DNA of 64,000 bases from Demequina salsinemoris (GCF_000974805.1 NZ_BBQZ01000003.1:310001-374000); one strand, 5' to 3'. Positions 1-10,353 are shown, counted from the first letter of the stretch. Notes: generated from the letters alone by a model not told the origin. Translations and numbers: made by a program.

Positions 1-94
1 GGTCTTCCGCGACGTCGCGACGCTCACGCTCCAGTCGCTCGGCGTCGCGCCCTCGACGGGCGAGGCCGACCCGTACCCCACGACCTGGGAGTGA
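1..94 (+). CDS. ftsI: FtsI/PbpB septal peptidoglycan transpeptidase, C-terminal end only
   Basis: Only the last 30 codons lie in the window (reading frame from base 2, stop TGA at 92-94). The peptide ends in ASTGEAD-like sequence and PYPTTWE, as the C-termini of actinobacterial class B PBPs do (inference from position and tail). It sits directly upstream of murE with a GTGA overlap, which is the normal dcw order in this phylum. The catalytic domain is outside the window, so the call rests mainly on context. Confidence 0.6.
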   Translation, partial: VFRDVATLTLQSLGVAPSTGEADPYPTTWE

Positions 95-1665
95 GCTTGA
101 CAGAGATGGACCTGCGTCCCGCGCACCCGCGCGGTGCGACCCTCGCCGCCGTCGCCGACCGGTTGGGCCTCGCGCCCCTGCCTGGCGTCGTCGCCACGCT
201 CACCGTCGGTGGCGCGACCGTCGATTCGCGCGAGGTGCGGTCCGGCGACCTCTTCGGGGCGTTCCCCGGCTTCAAGGTCCACGGCGCGCGTTTCGGCGCG
301 CAGGTCGCCGCCGCGGGCGCCGCCGCGATCCTCACCGACGCCGAGGGCGCCGAGATCCTCGCCGCCGACGGCGTCGACATCCCCGTCGTGGTCGTGGACG
401 ATGCGCGGGCCGCGATGGGGGAGGCCGCGGCGGAGATCTACGGTGATCCCTCGAAGCGGATGACGTTCGTCGGCGTCACGGGCACCAACGGCAAGACCAC
501 GACGAGCTACTTCATCGAGTCCGCGCTGAAGCGCGTCTACGAGCGCACCGGCATCATGGGCACGGTCGAGCTGCGCATCGGCGACGAGGCGATCGAGAGC
601 CCACGGACGACGGTCGAGTCGCCCGTGCTGCACGGCCTGCTCGCGCGCATGCTCGACGAGGGCGTGACCGCCGCGGTGACCGAGGTCAGCTCGCACGCGG
701 CGGCGCTCGACCGCATCGCGGGCGTCGAGTTCGCCGTCGCGGTCTTCACGAACCTCCAGTGGGACCACCTGGACTTCCATCTCACGATGGACGGCTACCT
801 TGACGCGAAGGCGAGGCTGTTCGAGCCGGGGCGCGCGCGGCGCGGCGTCATCAACGTGGACGACGAGTGGGGGCGGAAGCTCGCCGCGCGGGTCGAGATC
901 CCGTGCGAGCGGGTGTCCACCCACCCGGACGACCCCCAGGAGGCCGAGTGGTCGGTGACCTGGGCGGACATCGGACTGGACGGCGTGGGCTCGCGCTTCG
1001 CGTTCACCGACCCCTCCGGCGCGAGCCACGGCGCGGAGAGCCCTCTCCCTGGCCTCGTGAACGTCTCCAACTCGATGGTCGCGATCGTCGCGGCGCACGC
1101 CGCGGGCGTGCCCCTGGACGAGGCGATCGCGGGTGTCGCGGGCGGTCACGAGGTCCCGGGCCGCATGGAGCGCGTGATCGAGCGCAGTGACGCGGATCCG
1201 CTTGCCATCGTCGACTACGCGCACACGCCCGACGCCCTCACGCTCGCGCTTCAGGGCGTCCGCCCCATCACGCCCGGTCGTCTCATCCTGATCTTCGGCT
1301 CGGATGGCGACCGCGACCAGGGCAAGCGCCCGGTCATGGGGGAGATCGCCGCGAACCTCGCCGACGTCATCGTCCTGACCGACGAGAACCCGCGCTCCGA
1401 GGAGCCCGCCGCGATCCGCGCCGCGATCCGCGAGGGCATCGAGAAGGTGCGTCCCGACCTCGCCGACGTGCACGAGGTCGAGCCCCGCGTCGCCGCAGTC
1501 GAGTACGGGCTGCGCCTCGGACGGCCGGGCGACACCGTCATCGTCACGGGCAAGGGCCACGAGCCGACCCAGGAGATCGCCGGAGTCTTCCACCGCTACA
1601 ACGACAGGGACGCGTACCTCGCGGCCCACGCGCGCATCGTCTCCGAGCGGGAGGCGGCCGAATGA
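91..1665 (+). CDS. murE: UDP-N-acetylmuramoyl-tripeptide synthetase MurE
   Basis: Cytoplasmic Mur ligase that adds the third, diamino residue to UDP-MurNAc-L-Ala-D-Glu using ATP. Visible features are an N-terminal UMP-binding domain, the ATP loop [11 protein letters not shown] near residues 128-138, YLDAKARLF carrying the probable carbamylated lysine, and a C-terminal ligase domain with TDENPRSEEP. In that last motif Asn-Pro-Arg of the classic DNPR diamino-acid signature is kept, but the first Asp is Glu. The 524-residue length is normal for the family. The GTG start at 91 overlaps the ftsI stop (GTGA); an in-frame ATG at 106 is an alternative. The gene is coupled to murF by an ATGA overlap. 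The diamino acid cannot be assigned from sequence alone. Confidence 0.96.
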   Translation: MSLTEMDLRPAHPRGATLAAVADRLGLAPLPGVVATLTVGGATVDSREVRSGDLFGAFPGFKVHGARFGAQVAAAGAAAILTDAEGAEILAADGVDIPVVVVDDARAAMGEAAAEIYGDPSKRMTFVGVTGTNGKTTTSYFIESALKRVYERTGIMGTVELRIGDEAIESPRTTVESPVLHGLLARMLDEGVTAAVTEVSSHAAALDRIAGVEFAVAVFTNLQWDHLDFHLTMDGYLDAKARLFEPGRARRGVINVDDEWGRKLAARVEIPCERVSTHPDDPQEAEWSVTWADIGLDGVGSRFAFTDPSGASHGAESPLPGLVNVSNSMVAIVAAHAAGVPLDEAIAGVAGGHEVPGRMERVIERSDADPLAIVDYAHTPDALTLALQGVRPITPGRLILIFGSDGDRDQGKRPVMGEIAANLADVIVLTDENPRSEEPAAIRAAIREGIEKVRPDLADVHEVEPRVAAVEYGLRLGRPGDTVIVTGKGHEPTQEIAGVFHRYNDRDAYLAAHARIVSEREAAE

Positions 1666-3131
1666 GGCCGCTGACCGCAGCCTGGATCGCCGAGGCCAGC
1701 GGGGGAGAGCTGCGCGCCGACGCCGACGTCACGGTCACCTCGGCCTGGAACGACACGCGCGTCCTGAAGCCGGGGGCGTTGTACATCGCCGTCGTGGGCG
1801 AGTTCTTCGACGGGCACGAGTTCGTGTCGACGGCCGTCGAGGCGGGGGCCGTGCTCACGCTCGCGTCGCGCCCGGTCGACGCGCCTCACGTCCTCGTGGA
1901 CGACGTCCCCGCGGCGGTCGGGCTGCTCGCGAAGGCGTACCTCGCGCTGCTGCGCTCCGAGGGCGAGCTCACCGTCATCGGGATCACGGGCTCGAACGGC
2001 AAGACCACCACGAAGGACCTGCTCACCCAGCTGCTCCCCGACGTTCACGCGCCCATCAAGAGCTACAACGACGCGCTCGGCATGCCGCTGACCGTGCTCG
2101 GCGCCGAGCCCTCGACCCGGCACCTCGTGCTCGAGATGGGGGCGAGCGCGCCCGGAGACCTCGCGTACCTCACCGGGATCGCGCCGCTCGACATCGCGGT
2201 CGTCCTGACGGTCGGCACGGCGCACCTCGGGGGATACGGCGGCTCTCCGGAAGGCCTCGCGGCGGAGAAGGCGACGCTCCTGGACGGGCTCGTGCCGGGC
2301 GGTCTCGCGATCCTCAACGCCGACGACCCTCGCGTGCTCGCGATGACCTCGCAGCCATCCCTCGCTGCCGAAGGGCGCGAGACCTGGCTGTTCGGGCTCG
2401 CGGGCGACGGCCCCGACCTTGCCGTGGCCGCCGAGGGGCTGCGAACCGCGGGCGGACGGGCCTCCTTCACCCTGCGGGGATCTGCCGACGCGCCGGTCTG
2501 GGCCGCGATCGACGGCTCCGAGATGGGCACCCGCGTCGCCGCGGGCGTGGAAGCCGAGCGCGCGAAGGTCACGCTGAGGCTCGTGGGAGTGCACCACATC
2601 ACGAACGCGCTCGCCGCGGCGAGCGTCGCTCTCGCCTGCGGCCTGACGTTTCAGGACGTCGCGGCTCGGCTCGCCGAGGCCGGGCCCCTGAGCGAGCACC
2701 GGATGGCGCTCACCGAGCGCGCCGACGGCGTACGGATCCTCGATGACGCGTACAACGCGAGCCCCGAGTCGATGAAGGCCGCCTTCCGCGCCCTCAAGGA
2801 GGTCGCCGAGGACGGCCGTGCGATCGCTGTCGTCGGCGAGATGCGCGAGATGGGGGAGGCCTCCAGAGCCGCGCACGAGGCGATCGGCCTCGACGCGGTG
2901 CGTCTCCGACTCGACCTGATCCTCGTCGTCGGCGAGGGCGCGCGACCCGCCTACGCGTCCGCGGTGCGCGAGGGTTCGTGGGGCGAGGAGGCGGCCTACG
3001 CCGCTACGATTGACGAGGCCCGGACGATGCTCGCGAGCGAGCTGCGATCGGGAGACACGGTGCTGGTGAAGGCATCGCATGGCTCGGGCCTGTGGAAGCT
3101 GGCCGACGAGCTCCTGGAGGAGAGTGCATGA
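1662..3131 (+). CDS. murF: UDP-N-acetylmuramoyl-tripeptide:D-alanyl-D-alanine ligase MurF
   Basis: Joins D-Ala-D-Ala to UDP-MurNAc-tripeptide, the last cytoplasmic peptide-assembly step. The three Mur ligase domains are present. The ATP loop [15 protein letters not shown] lies near residues 106-120, the central domain contains [10 protein letters not shown] and GTAHL, and the C-terminal part has [13 protein letters not shown] and VVGEMREMG, typical for MurF. Length is 489 residues. The ATG at 1662 lies in an ATGA overlap with the murE stop, and the downstream end overlaps mraY in the same way, so expression is probably coupled. Confidence 0.97.
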   Translation: MRPLTAAWIAEASGGELRADADVTVTSAWNDTRVLKPGALYIAVVGEFFDGHEFVSTAVEAGAVLTLASRPVDAPHVLVDDVPAAVGLLAKAYLALLRSEGELTVIGITGSNGKTTTKDLLTQLLPDVHAPIKSYNDALGMPLTVLGAEPSTRHLVLEMGASAPGDLAYLTGIAPLDIAVVLTVGTAHLGGYGGSPEGLAAEKATLLDGLVPGGLAILNADDPRVLAMTSQPSLAAEGRETWLFGLAGDGPDLAVAAEGLRTAGGRASFTLRGSADAPVWAAIDGSEMGTRVAAGVEAERAKVTLRLVGVHHITNALAAASVALACGLTFQDVAARLAEAGPLSEHRMALTERADGVRILDDAYNASPESMKAAFRALKEVAEDGRAIAVVGEMREMGEASRAAHEAIGLDAVRLRLDLILVVGEGARPAYASAVREGSWGEEAAYAATIDEARTMLASELRSGDTVLVKASHGSGLWKLADELLEESA

Positions 3132-4213
3132 AGGCGGTAGTCGCCGCGGGCGGAATCGCGCTGCTGGTGTCCCTGCTCGGGACACCGCTGTTCATCCGGT
3201 ACCTCACCAGCAAGCACTACGGGCAGTTCATCCGTCAGGACGGCCCGGCCTCGCACCACGTCAAGCGCGGCACCCCCACCATGGGCGGTGTCGTGATCAT
3301 CCTCGCGACCCTGTTCGGGTGGCTCGGCGGCAACGCCTTCATCGGACGATCCCCGAACGTGTCCTCGATGCTCGTCGTCTTCCTGTTCGTCGGGCTCGGC
3401 TTCGTGGGCTTCCTGGACGATGCGATCAAGATCCGCCAGGAGCGCTCGCTCGGGCTCAGGGCCGGGTGGAAGATCCTGGGGCAGGCCGTCGTCGGCATCG
3501 GCTTCGCGGTGCTCGCGCTCCAGTTCCCGAACGATGCAGGGTTCGCGCCCGCGTCGACGGCGATCTCGATCCTGCGCGACACGTCGATCGATCTCGCGGT
3601 GCTGGGTCCGGCCCTGTCCCTGATCGCCTTCGTCATCTGGTCGAACTTCCTCATCACGGCGTGGTCCAACGCCGTGAACCTCACCGACGGCCTCGACGGC
3701 CTCGCGACCGGGGCGTCGCTCATCTTCTTCGGCTCGTACATCATCATCGCCATCTGGCAGCTCCAGCAGAACTGCCAGCTCGATGGCGCCGGGTCGCTGT
3801 GCTACAACGTGCGCGACCCCCTCGACCTCGCCGTGCTCGCCTCCGCGATCGCGGGCGCGTGCTTCGGCTTCCTGTGGTGGAACACCTCGCCCGCGCGGAT
3901 CTTCATGGGCGACACCGGATCGCTCGCCCTCGGTGGAGCGATCGCGGGCATGACCATCGTCTCCCGCACCGAGTTCCTCGGGATGCTCATCGGCGGCCTG
4001 TTCGTGATCATCGTCGCCTCGTCGGTGCTGCAGATCGGCTGGTTCAAGATCAGCGGCGGCAAGCGGATCTTCAAGATGGCGCCCCTGCATCACCACTTTG
4101 AGCTCATGGGATGGAACGAGGTCACGATCGTCGTGCGCTTCTGGATCATCGCTGGGCTTTGTGCGATGGCCGGCGTCGGAGCCTTCTACGCCGAGTGGGT
4201 GGCGAACCTGTGA
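3128..4213 (+). CDS. mraY: Phospho-N-acetylmuramoyl-pentapeptide-transferase MraY
   Basis: Polytopic membrane enzyme that transfers phospho-MurNAc-pentapeptide to undecaprenyl phosphate, giving lipid I. The sequence shows [12 protein letters not shown] near the N-terminus, the catalytic Asp pair at residues 97-98 (FLDDAIKI), [12 protein letters not shown] around 181-192, [12 protein letters not shown], and the C-terminal HHHFELMGW. About ten hydrophobic segments are spread over 361 residues, the usual length. The ATG at 3128 was chosen because it makes an ATGA overlap with the murF stop and has GGAGGA just upstream; the frame stays open further 5' but that part overlaps murF. Confidence 0.97.
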   Translation: MKAVVAAGGIALLVSLLGTPLFIRYLTSKHYGQFIRQDGPASHHVKRGTPTMGGVVIILATLFGWLGGNAFIGRSPNVSSMLVVFLFVGLGFVGFLDDAIKIRQERSLGLRAGWKILGQAVVGIGFAVLALQFPNDAGFAPASTAISILRDTSIDLAVLGPALSLIAFVIWSNFLITAWSNAVNLTDGLDGLATGASLIFFGSYIIIAIWQLQQNCQLDGAGSLCYNVRDPLDLAVLASAIAGACFGFLWWNTSPARIFMGDTGSLALGGAIAGMTIVSRTEFLGMLIGGLFVIIVASSVLQIGWFKISGGKRIFKMAPLHHHFELMGWNEVTIVVRFWIIAGLCAMAGVGAFYAEWVANL

Positions 4214-5571
4214 GCATCGCCGGCCTGAGGGTCCTCATCCTCGGCGTCGGCGTCGCGGGGACGTCGGCGCTCCAGGCGTGCCGTGAGGACGGCGCCGAGG
4301 CCGTGACCGTCGACGGGAACGGGCGCGGTGACCACCGCGACGTCTCCGAGGTCGACCTCGCCACCTTCGACGTCGTGATGGCGTCGGCGGCCTTCGCCCC
4401 GCACTCGCCCGCGATCCGGGCGTGCGAGGAGGCGGGCCTGCCGATCTGGTCCGAGATGGAGTTCGCGTGGAGGGTCCGCCGTCCGGGGATCCCGTGGGTC
4501 CTCGTGACCGGCACCAACGGCAAGACCACGACGACGCAGATGGTCGGTGCGATCGCGGAGGCCGGGGGCCTCGACGTCGCCGTGTGCGGCAACATGGGCA
4601 TCCCCGTGATCACCTCCGCGCGTGAGCAGCACGACCTCGTGGCGGTCGAGATCGCGAGCCTCCAGCTGCACTTCACCGAGACCCTCTCGCCCCACGCGGC
4701 CGTCTGCCTCAACGCCGACGACGACCACACCGACTGGCACGGCTCCCTCGAGGCCTACCGCGCGGACAAGGCACGGGTCTATCGGCACGTCCAGGTCGCG
4801 TGCGTGTACCCGAGCGCCGACCCGCTCGTCGAGTCGATGGTCGAGGAGGCGGAGGTCGTCGACGGCTGCCGCGCGATCGGCGTCTCGCTCGGCTCGCCGG
4901 CGCCGAGCCAGCTGGGCGTCGTGGAGGGCCTGCTCGTGGACCGCGCGTTCGTCGAGGACCGCCGCCACCAGGCGGCCGAGCTGGGAGAGGTCCAGGACCT
5001 CGCGCACCTCGTCGCGGGCGCGGTGCCTCCCTACCTCGTGACGAACGCGCTGTCCGCCGCGGCGCTCGCGCGCGCCGTGGGCGTCACGCCCGAGGCCGTC
5101 AGCGCCGGGCTCCAGGGATTCGCGCTCGACCACCATCGGACCGCGTTCGTGCGTGAGCTCGACGGGGTCCAGTACGTGGACGACTCGAAGGCGACGAACG
5201 CTCACGCGGCGATCGCGGCGTTCGGGGGCATGGGCGCCGGGTCCGTCGTCTGGGTCGCGGGCGGGCAGCCCAAGGGCCAGGAGTTCTCCGACCTCGTGCT
5301 GCAGGTGCGGGACCGGCTCAAGGCCGTCGTGCTCATCGGGGAGGACCCCGAGCCGCTCCTGACGGCCCTCTCGGGACACGCGCCGGATATACCCGTTTCG
5401 CGGATCGAGCCGGGAGACACTGTGATGGCGAGGGCCGTCCAGGCCGCTCGCTCGTTCGCCACCGTGGGAGACACGGTCCTGCTGTCTCCCGCGTGCGCGT
5501 CGTTCGACCAGTTCACCAGCTATGCGGACAGGGGAGAGGCCTTCGCCGAGGCGGCGGGAGCCCTGAGATAG
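4210..5571 (+). CDS. murD: UDP-N-acetylmuramoyl-L-alanine:D-glutamate ligase MurD
   Basis: Adds D-glutamate to UDP-MurNAc-L-Ala. An N-terminal Rossmann-like region ([16 protein letters not shown]) is followed by the Mur ligase ATP loop [14 protein letters not shown] near residues 98-111, [12 protein letters not shown], and the C-terminal [12 protein letters not shown] and VAGGQPKG motifs that mark MurD. It is 453 residues long. The GTG at 4210 overlaps the mraY stop as GTGA; a longer frame 5' of it would run inside mraY and is not family-like. It is followed 26 bases later by ftsW. Confidence 0.96.
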   Translation: MSIAGLRVLILGVGVAGTSALQACREDGAEAVTVDGNGRGDHRDVSEVDLATFDVVMASAAFAPHSPAIRACEEAGLPIWSEMEFAWRVRRPGIPWVLVTGTNGKTTTTQMVGAIAEAGGLDVAVCGNMGIPVITSAREQHDLVAVEIASLQLHFTETLSPHAAVCLNADDDHTDWHGSLEAYRADKARVYRHVQVACVYPSADPLVESMVEEAEVVDGCRAIGVSLGSPAPSQLGVVEGLLVDRAFVEDRRHQAAELGEVQDLAHLVAGAVPPYLVTNALSAAALARAVGVTPEAVSAGLQGFALDHHRTAFVRELDGVQYVDDSKATNAHAAIAAFGGMGAGSVVWVAGGQPKGQEFSDLVLQVRDRLKAVVLIGEDPEPLLTALSGHAPDIPVSRIEPGDTVMARAVQAARSFATVGDTVLLSPACASFDQFTSYADRGEAFAEAAGALR

Positions 5572-5597
5572 GCGCGGGGGCGCCGAGGGAGGTGCGT

Positions 5598-6809
5598 GTG
5601 ACCGCGACGGCAGACCGCCGCAAGGCCGCGCCCGCGCCCACGGGCTCGCCGGTCGTCACCTACTACCTGCTCGCCGCGGCCACCGCCATCCTGCTGCTCA
5701 TCGGCCTCGCCGTGGTGCTGTCGAGCTCGTCGATCACGTCGACGTTCACCTCCGACGGGGACCCGTGGGGCGCCTTCCTCGTGCAGGTCGCCGCGATGGT
5801 GATCGGTCTCGTCCTCCTCGTCGTCGGCTCGCGGATGCCGATCGTGTGGTGGAAGGCCGCCACCCCGATCGCCTTCTACGGCTCGGTCGCCCTGCTCGTG
5901 TTCGTCCAGGTCGCGGGCACCGCGGTGAACGGCAACAGGAACTGGATCCGCATCGCCGGCTTCTCCCTCCAGCCGTCCGAGTTCGCGAAGCTCGGCCTCG
6001 CGCTCTTCCTGGGCCTCGTGCTCGCGCAGCGGCGCAAGGAGCTGGTCACCCTCAAGGGCATGCTGCTGCCTGGCGGTCTCGCCGCGGGTGCCGTCATCGG
6101 CCTGGTGCTCATGGGCGGCGACATGGGAACGGCCATGGTGATCGCCATGATCACCGCGGCGGCCTTCTGGATCGCGGGCACGCCCGCGCGGTTCTTCGGG
6201 ATGGCTGCGCTCGCCGCGATCCCGGCCGTCGTCTGGCTGCTCACGCAGGGCTCGACCAGATCCGACCGCATCTCCTCGTGGCTGTCTGGCGAGACCGACA
6301 CGGTCGGGACAGGCCTCCAGCAGACCCGCGGCACGTGGGCGCTCGCGTCGGGAGGCATCTGGGGCCTGGGCCCCGGCAACAGCCGCGAGAAGTGGGGCTA
6401 TCTGCCCGAGTCGGAGAACGACTTCATCTACGCGATCATCGGCGAGGAGTGGGGGCTGATCGGCACCGTCACGGTGCTCATCGCGTTCGGCATGATCCTC
6501 GTCGCGGTCTCCCGCCTCGTGCACCGCCACCGCGACCCGTACGTGCAGATCGCCGCGGGCGCGATCGGGGCCTGGATCGTGGGTCAGGCCTTCCTCAACA
6601 TCGCCGTCGTGCTCGAGCTGCTGCCGGTGTTCGGCGTTCCGCTTCCGCTCCTGTCCTCCGGCGGATCCTCGATGATCGCGTCGCTCGCGGCGCTCGGCGT
6701 GCTGATGGCCTTCGCGCGCCGAGAACCCGGCGCCCCGGAGGCGTTCGCCGCGAGGCCCTCGATGATCCGTCGCTCCATCGCAGTCGTCTCAAGGGGGCGT
6801 CGTGGGTGA
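5598..6809 (+). CDS. ftsW: SEDS-family peptidoglycan polymerase FtsW
   Basis: Membrane glycosyltransferase of the SEDS family that works with FtsI at the septum. A charged N-terminal tail is followed by about ten transmembrane segments. Hallmarks are NGNRNWIRIAGFSLQPSEF, the extracytoplasmic PESENDFIYAIIGEEWG, and FGVPLPLLSSGGSSM near the end. Length is 403 residues. The GTG at 5598 is preferred because GAGGGAGG (5585-5592) stands 5 bases upstream; a GTG at 5592 is inside that Shine-Dalgarno. The gene overlaps murG by 8 bases. FtsW rather than RodA is inferred from its place in the dcw cluster. Confidence 0.95.
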   Translation: MTATADRRKAAPAPTGSPVVTYYLLAAATAILLLIGLAVVLSSSSITSTFTSDGDPWGAFLVQVAAMVIGLVLLVVGSRMPIVWWKAATPIAFYGSVALLVFVQVAGTAVNGNRNWIRIAGFSLQPSEFAKLGLALFLGLVLAQRRKELVTLKGMLLPGGLAAGAVIGLVLMGGDMGTAMVIAMITAAAFWIAGTPARFFGMAALAAIPAVVWLLTQGSTRSDRISSWLSGETDTVGTGLQQTRGTWALASGGIWGLGPGNSREKWGYLPESENDFIYAIIGEEWGLIGTVTVLIAFGMILVAVSRLVHRHRDPYVQIAAGAIGAWIVGQAFLNIAVVLELLPVFGVPLPLLSSGGSSMIASLAALGVLMAFARREPGAPEAFAARPSMIRRSIAVVSRGRRG

Positions 6810-7971
6810 ACCCATCCTGCTGGCCGGCGGAGGCACCGCCGGCCACGTCAATCCGTTGCTCGCCACCGCGGCCGAGCTCGCCTCTCGGGGGCACGCACCC
6901 GCTGCGCTCGGGACCTCGATGGGCCTCGAGGCGGACCTCGTGCCGCGCGCGGGCCTCGAGCTCTTCACCGTGCCCAAGGTGCCCATGCCGCGTCGTCCCT
7001 CGATGGATCTGGTGCGGCTGCCGATGAACCTCAAGCGGGCGGTCGACGCCGCCGGTCACGCGATCGACGAGATCGGCGCGAAGGCGGTGGTCGGGTTCGG
7101 CGGCTACGCTTCCACCCCCGCCTACCTCGCCGCGCGGCGCCGCGGGCTGCCCGTGATCGTGCATGAGGCGAACATGATGCCCGGCCTCGCCAACAAGCTC
7201 GGCGCTCGGTGGGCTGCGGCCGTCGCGACGACCTTCCCGTCGACTCCGCTCAAGGGAGCGGTGGTGACCGGGCTGCCGCTCAGGGCCCAGATCGGGGAGC
7301 TCGCGCCGATCCTGCTCGAGGACTCCTCGCGTGCCGAGGCGCAGGCCGCCGCGCGGCGCGCCCTCGGGTGGCCCGAGGACGCCGCGGTCCTCCTCGTCAC
7401 CGGTGGCTCATCCGGCGCCGCGAGCCTCAACGCCGCCACCGTCGGCGCCGCCGAGCGGCTCACCGCGCACGGCGTCCACGTCATCCACCTCACCGGCATC
7501 GGCAAGGCCGACGACGCGCTGCGGGTGCGCGGCGGGATGTCGGCCGCGCATCGCGAGATGTACAAGGTCGAGGAGTACGCGCACGACATGGCGGCGATGC
7601 TGTCCGCCGCGGGCGCGGTCGTCGCCCGATCCGGCGCCGGCATGGTGTGCGAGCTGACCGCGCTCGCGATCCCCGCGTTGTACGTGCCACTCCCGCACGG
7701 GAACGGGGAGCAGGGCCTCAACGCGGGACCCGCGGTCGACGCGGGCGCGGCCACGATGATCCGCGACGCCGACCTGACCCCGGCATCGATCGAGATGGCC
7801 GCCGAGCAGATGCTGCTCGACAAGGAGGCTCCCGCCCGCATGCGCGCGGCCGCGCGCCGCGTGGGGATCGCCGACGGTTCGGCGCGCCTGGCCGACCTGG
7901 TGGAGCAGCAGCTGAACGCCGAGACGCGGTCGACACCGAACGAGCAGTCGACACCGGAGGAGCAGCCGTGA
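6802..7971 (+). CDS. murG: UDP-GlcNAc:lipid I GlcNAc transferase MurG
   Basis: Peripheral GT28 glycosyltransferase that turns lipid I into lipid II. Visible motifs are LLAGGGTAGHVNPLLA at the N-terminus, VVGFGGYAST, HEANMMPGLANK, VTGGSSGAASLN, and the UDP-GlcNAc site VARSGAGMVCELTALAIPALYVPLP with HGNGEQGLNA. The 389-residue length is slightly longer than usual because of a low-complexity C-terminal tail (RSTPNEQSTPEEQP) made by an imperfect repeat. The GTG at 6802 overlaps ftsW by 8 bases, and the stop overlaps the murC GTG. Confidence 0.96.
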   Translation: MGEPILLAGGGTAGHVNPLLATAAELASRGHAPAALGTSMGLEADLVPRAGLELFTVPKVPMPRRPSMDLVRLPMNLKRAVDAAGHAIDEIGAKAVVGFGGYASTPAYLAARRRGLPVIVHEANMMPGLANKLGARWAAAVATTFPSTPLKGAVVTGLPLRAQIGELAPILLEDSSRAEAQAAARRALGWPEDAAVLLVTGGSSGAASLNAATVGAAERLTAHGVHVIHLTGIGKADDALRVRGGMSAAHREMYKVEEYAHDMAAMLSAAGAVVARSGAGMVCELTALAIPALYVPLPHGNGEQGLNAGPAVDAGAATMIRDADLTPASIEMAAEQMLLDKEAPARMRAAARRVGIADGSARLADLVEQQLNAETRSTPNEQSTPEEQP

Positions 7972-9335
7972 CCGACAGGATCCACTTCATCGGCGTCGGC
8001 GGCTCCGGCATGTCCGCCGTCGCACGCCTCACCGCCGCGACCGGCGTCGACGTGTCGGGCACGGATGCCAAGGAGAGCGCCTACTTCCTCGCGCTCAAGG
8101 CCGCGGGCATGGATGTCCGCATCGGGCACGACCCTGCGCTGGTGGACGGCGCGGCCGCGGTGGTCATCTCGACCGCGGTGCGCGACACGAACGTGGAGCT
8201 CGTGCGGGCGCGCGAGCTCGGCATCCCCGTGGTCCACCGCTCCGAGGCGCTCGCGAATGCCCTGGCCGGGCAGCGGCTGGTCGGCGTGGCCGGCTCGCAC
8301 GGCAAGACCACGACGTCGGCGCTCACCGCGCACGTCCTGCACGCGTGCGGGATCGACGCGAGCTACGCGGTCGGCGCGCGGGTGCTCGGCATCGAGGGCG
8401 CGGTCGCGGGCGGGTATGCCGGCTCGAGCGGCGTGGGTGTGGTCGAGGCCGACGAGTCGGACGGGTCGTTCCTGCGCTACCACCCCGAGGTCGCGGTCAT
8501 CCTCAACATCGAGCCCGACCACCTCGACCACCACGGCACGGTCGAGGCGCTCCACCAGGCGTTCGAGGACTTCGCGCGCGAGGCGAGCCTGCTCGTGGCG
8601 TGCGTCGACGATCCGGTCGTGCGCGGCATCGCGGAGCGTCTGCGGGCCGAGGGTCGCGATGTCGTCGGCTACGGCCAGTCCGCGGATGCGGACGTGCGCG
8701 TGACCGATGCCGGGCTCGTGCGCGGATCGGACACGTTCCCGATCTCGCCCGCTCTCCCGGGCGCCCACCAGCGTCTCAACGCGGCGGCGGCGTGGGCCGC
8801 CGCGGTCCACCTGGGCGTCGACGCGCATGAGGCGGCCGATGCGGTCTCCACGTTCGGGGGCACCGGACGGCGGTTCGAGCTGCGCGGCGAGGTTGACGGG
8901 ATCCGCGTGATCGACGACTACGCGCATCACCCCACCGAGGTCGCCGCGATGCTCGAGGGCGCGCGGGCGGCGGGTGCCGGCCATCTCGTCGTCCTCTTCC
9001 AGCCTGCGCTCTTCACGCGCACCGAGCTCCATGCCGCGGCGTTTGGCCAGGCCCTCTCCGTCGCGGATGCCGACGTCGTCCTCACCGAGGTCCACGGGGA
9101 CCGCGAGGACCCGATCCCCGGCGTGTCCTCGCAGCTCATCGCTGACGCGGCCACGATGCCGGAGGGCTCGACGCTCACGCTCGTGCCGTCACTCGTCGAT
9201 GCCGCGGCGGAGGCCGCGCGTCTCGCCCGTCCCGGCGACCTTGTGCTCACCGTCGGCTCCGGTCCCGTGACCCAGGCCGCGGGCTGGATCCTCGATGCCC
9301 TCGCGAAGGGCGCGGGTCGGAGCCCGGATGCCTGA
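7968..9335 (+). CDS. murC: UDP-N-acetylmuramate:L-alanine ligase MurC
   Basis: First Mur ligase; adds L-Ala to UDP-MurNAc. It shows the N-terminal IHFIGVGGSGMSAVARL loop, the ATP loop GVAGSHGKTTTSALT near residues 105-119, VVEADESDGSFL, NIEPDHLDHHGT, and the C-terminal RFELRGEVDGIRVIDDYAHHPTEV motif diagnostic of MurC. Length is 455 residues. The GTG at 7968 forms a GTGA overlap with the murG stop; the longer frame upstream is an artefact inside murG. It overlaps ftsQ by 8 bases. Confidence 0.97.
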   Translation: MTDRIHFIGVGGSGMSAVARLTAATGVDVSGTDAKESAYFLALKAAGMDVRIGHDPALVDGAAAVVISTAVRDTNVELVRARELGIPVVHRSEALANALAGQRLVGVAGSHGKTTTSALTAHVLHACGIDASYAVGARVLGIEGAVAGGYAGSSGVGVVEADESDGSFLRYHPEVAVILNIEPDHLDHHGTVEALHQAFEDFAREASLLVACVDDPVVRGIAERLRAEGRDVVGYGQSADADVRVTDAGLVRGSDTFPISPALPGAHQRLNAAAAWAAAVHLGVDAHEAADAVSTFGGTGRRFELRGEVDGIRVIDDYAHHPTEVAAMLEGARAAGAGHLVVLFQPALFTRTELHAAAFGQALSVADADVVLTEVHGDREDPIPGVSSQLIADAATMPEGSTLTLVPSLVDAAAEAARLARPGDLVLTVGSGPVTQAAGWILDALAKGAGRSPDA

Positions 9336-10353
9336 GCGTCCCGCAGCACCCTCGCGCCCGGCGTCCGGCACGCGCCCGGCGGTGCCCAGGGGGCGGAGCT
9401 CCGCGACTCCCGCGTCCTCCGACCGGCCCGCCTCGGTATCGCCGCAGGAGGTCCGTCCTCGGCGCGCGGGTGTCGAGACCGTCGAGCCGCCGCAGGCGCC
9501 GTCGCACTCCCAGGCGATCGAGCGCGACGCGCCTCAGGCGCCGAACGGACACCCGATGGTCGACCCGAGCATCTGGGTCGGCAGGGCGTCACGCACCTTC
9601 GACCAGGTGACGATGCGGATGCAGGAGCGCCTCGCCGAGCGCCGCAAGGTGGAACGGCGCGTGCAGTGGCGGCGATGGGGGCTGCGAGGCGGGATCGTGC
9701 TCGCGGTCGCCGTGCTCGCGTGGGCGGTGATGATGTCGCCCCTGCTGCGCTTCGACGCGTCGGCCGCGGAGATCTCGGGCGAGGGGCGGTACGTGGACGC
9801 CGACGCCGTCGCCGCGGCGGTCGCCGAGTATGACGGAGAGTCGCTGCTGCTCGTCGACACGGGCGCCCTCGTGGACGGTCTCGAGAGGATCCAGGGCGTG
9901 GCTTCCGCGACCGTCGTGCGGCCGTGGCCGTCGACGCTGCGCATCGAGCTCGAGTCCCGCGTCCCTGTCGCCGCGGTGCCGCAGGATGGCGGCGGCTACG
10001 TCATCGTCGATGACCAGGCGCAGCCCGTCTCGACCGTGAAGAACGCTCCCAAGAAGCTCCCCGTCGTGAGCGTCCCGTTGGGCGAGGGAAGCGACAGGGT
10101 GCTTCAGGCGGTGCTCGGGGTGATCGATGAGCTCCCGGTGGATCTGCGCGCGAAGGTGGAGAGCATCGAGGCCGAGACGGAGGACTCGGTGAGCTTCACG
10201 CTGCGCGACGGTCCGCTCGTGGAGTGGGGGAGCGTCGAGGACTCCGCGACGAAGGCCCAGGTCCTCGCCGTGCTGCTCGACTCGAAGAAGACCTCGCAGG
10301 CTGCGGTGATCGATGTGTCGGCACCCACCTACCCCATCACGCGCGACGAGTGA
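9328..10353 (+). CDS. ftsQ: Cell division protein FtsQ/DivIB
   Basis: Bitopic divisome protein bridging early and late division proteins. About 120 proline- and arginine-rich cytoplasmic residues precede one transmembrane helix (GIVLAVAVLAWAVMMSPLL, about residues 121-141). A POTRA domain follows (about 145-215, SAAEISGEGRYVDADAV and RIQGVASATVVRPWPSTL), then a beta domain ending in DVSAPTYPITRDE. Length is 341 residues. The ATG at 9328 overlaps murC by 8 bases; the frame continues upstream but only within murC. It is the last gene before the ftsZ promoter region. No ftsA is present between them, as is normal in actinobacteria. Confidence 0.93.
   Translation: MPERPAAPSRPASGTRPAVPRGRSSATPASSDRPASVSPQEVRPRRAGVETVEPPQAPSHSQAIERDAPQAPNGHPMVDPSIWVGRASRTFDQVTMRMQERLAERRKVERRVQWRRWGLRGGIVLAVAVLAWAVMMSPLLRFDASAAEISGEGRYVDADAVAAAVAEYDGESLLLVDTGALVDGLERIQGVASATVVRPWPSTLRIELESRVPVAAVPQDGGGYVIVDDQAQPVSTVKNAPKKLPVVSVPLGEGSDRVLQAVLGVIDELPVDLRAKVESIEAETEDSVSFTLRDGPLVEWGSVEDSATKAQVLAVLLDSKKTSQAAVIDVSAPTYPITRDE

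Noticed and set aside
1596..3185. 529-codon open frame on the minus strand across murF
   Set aside because: It is an antisense shadow of murF. High GC and strong third-position bias keep such frames open; composition is Arg/Gly/His-rich with no domain.
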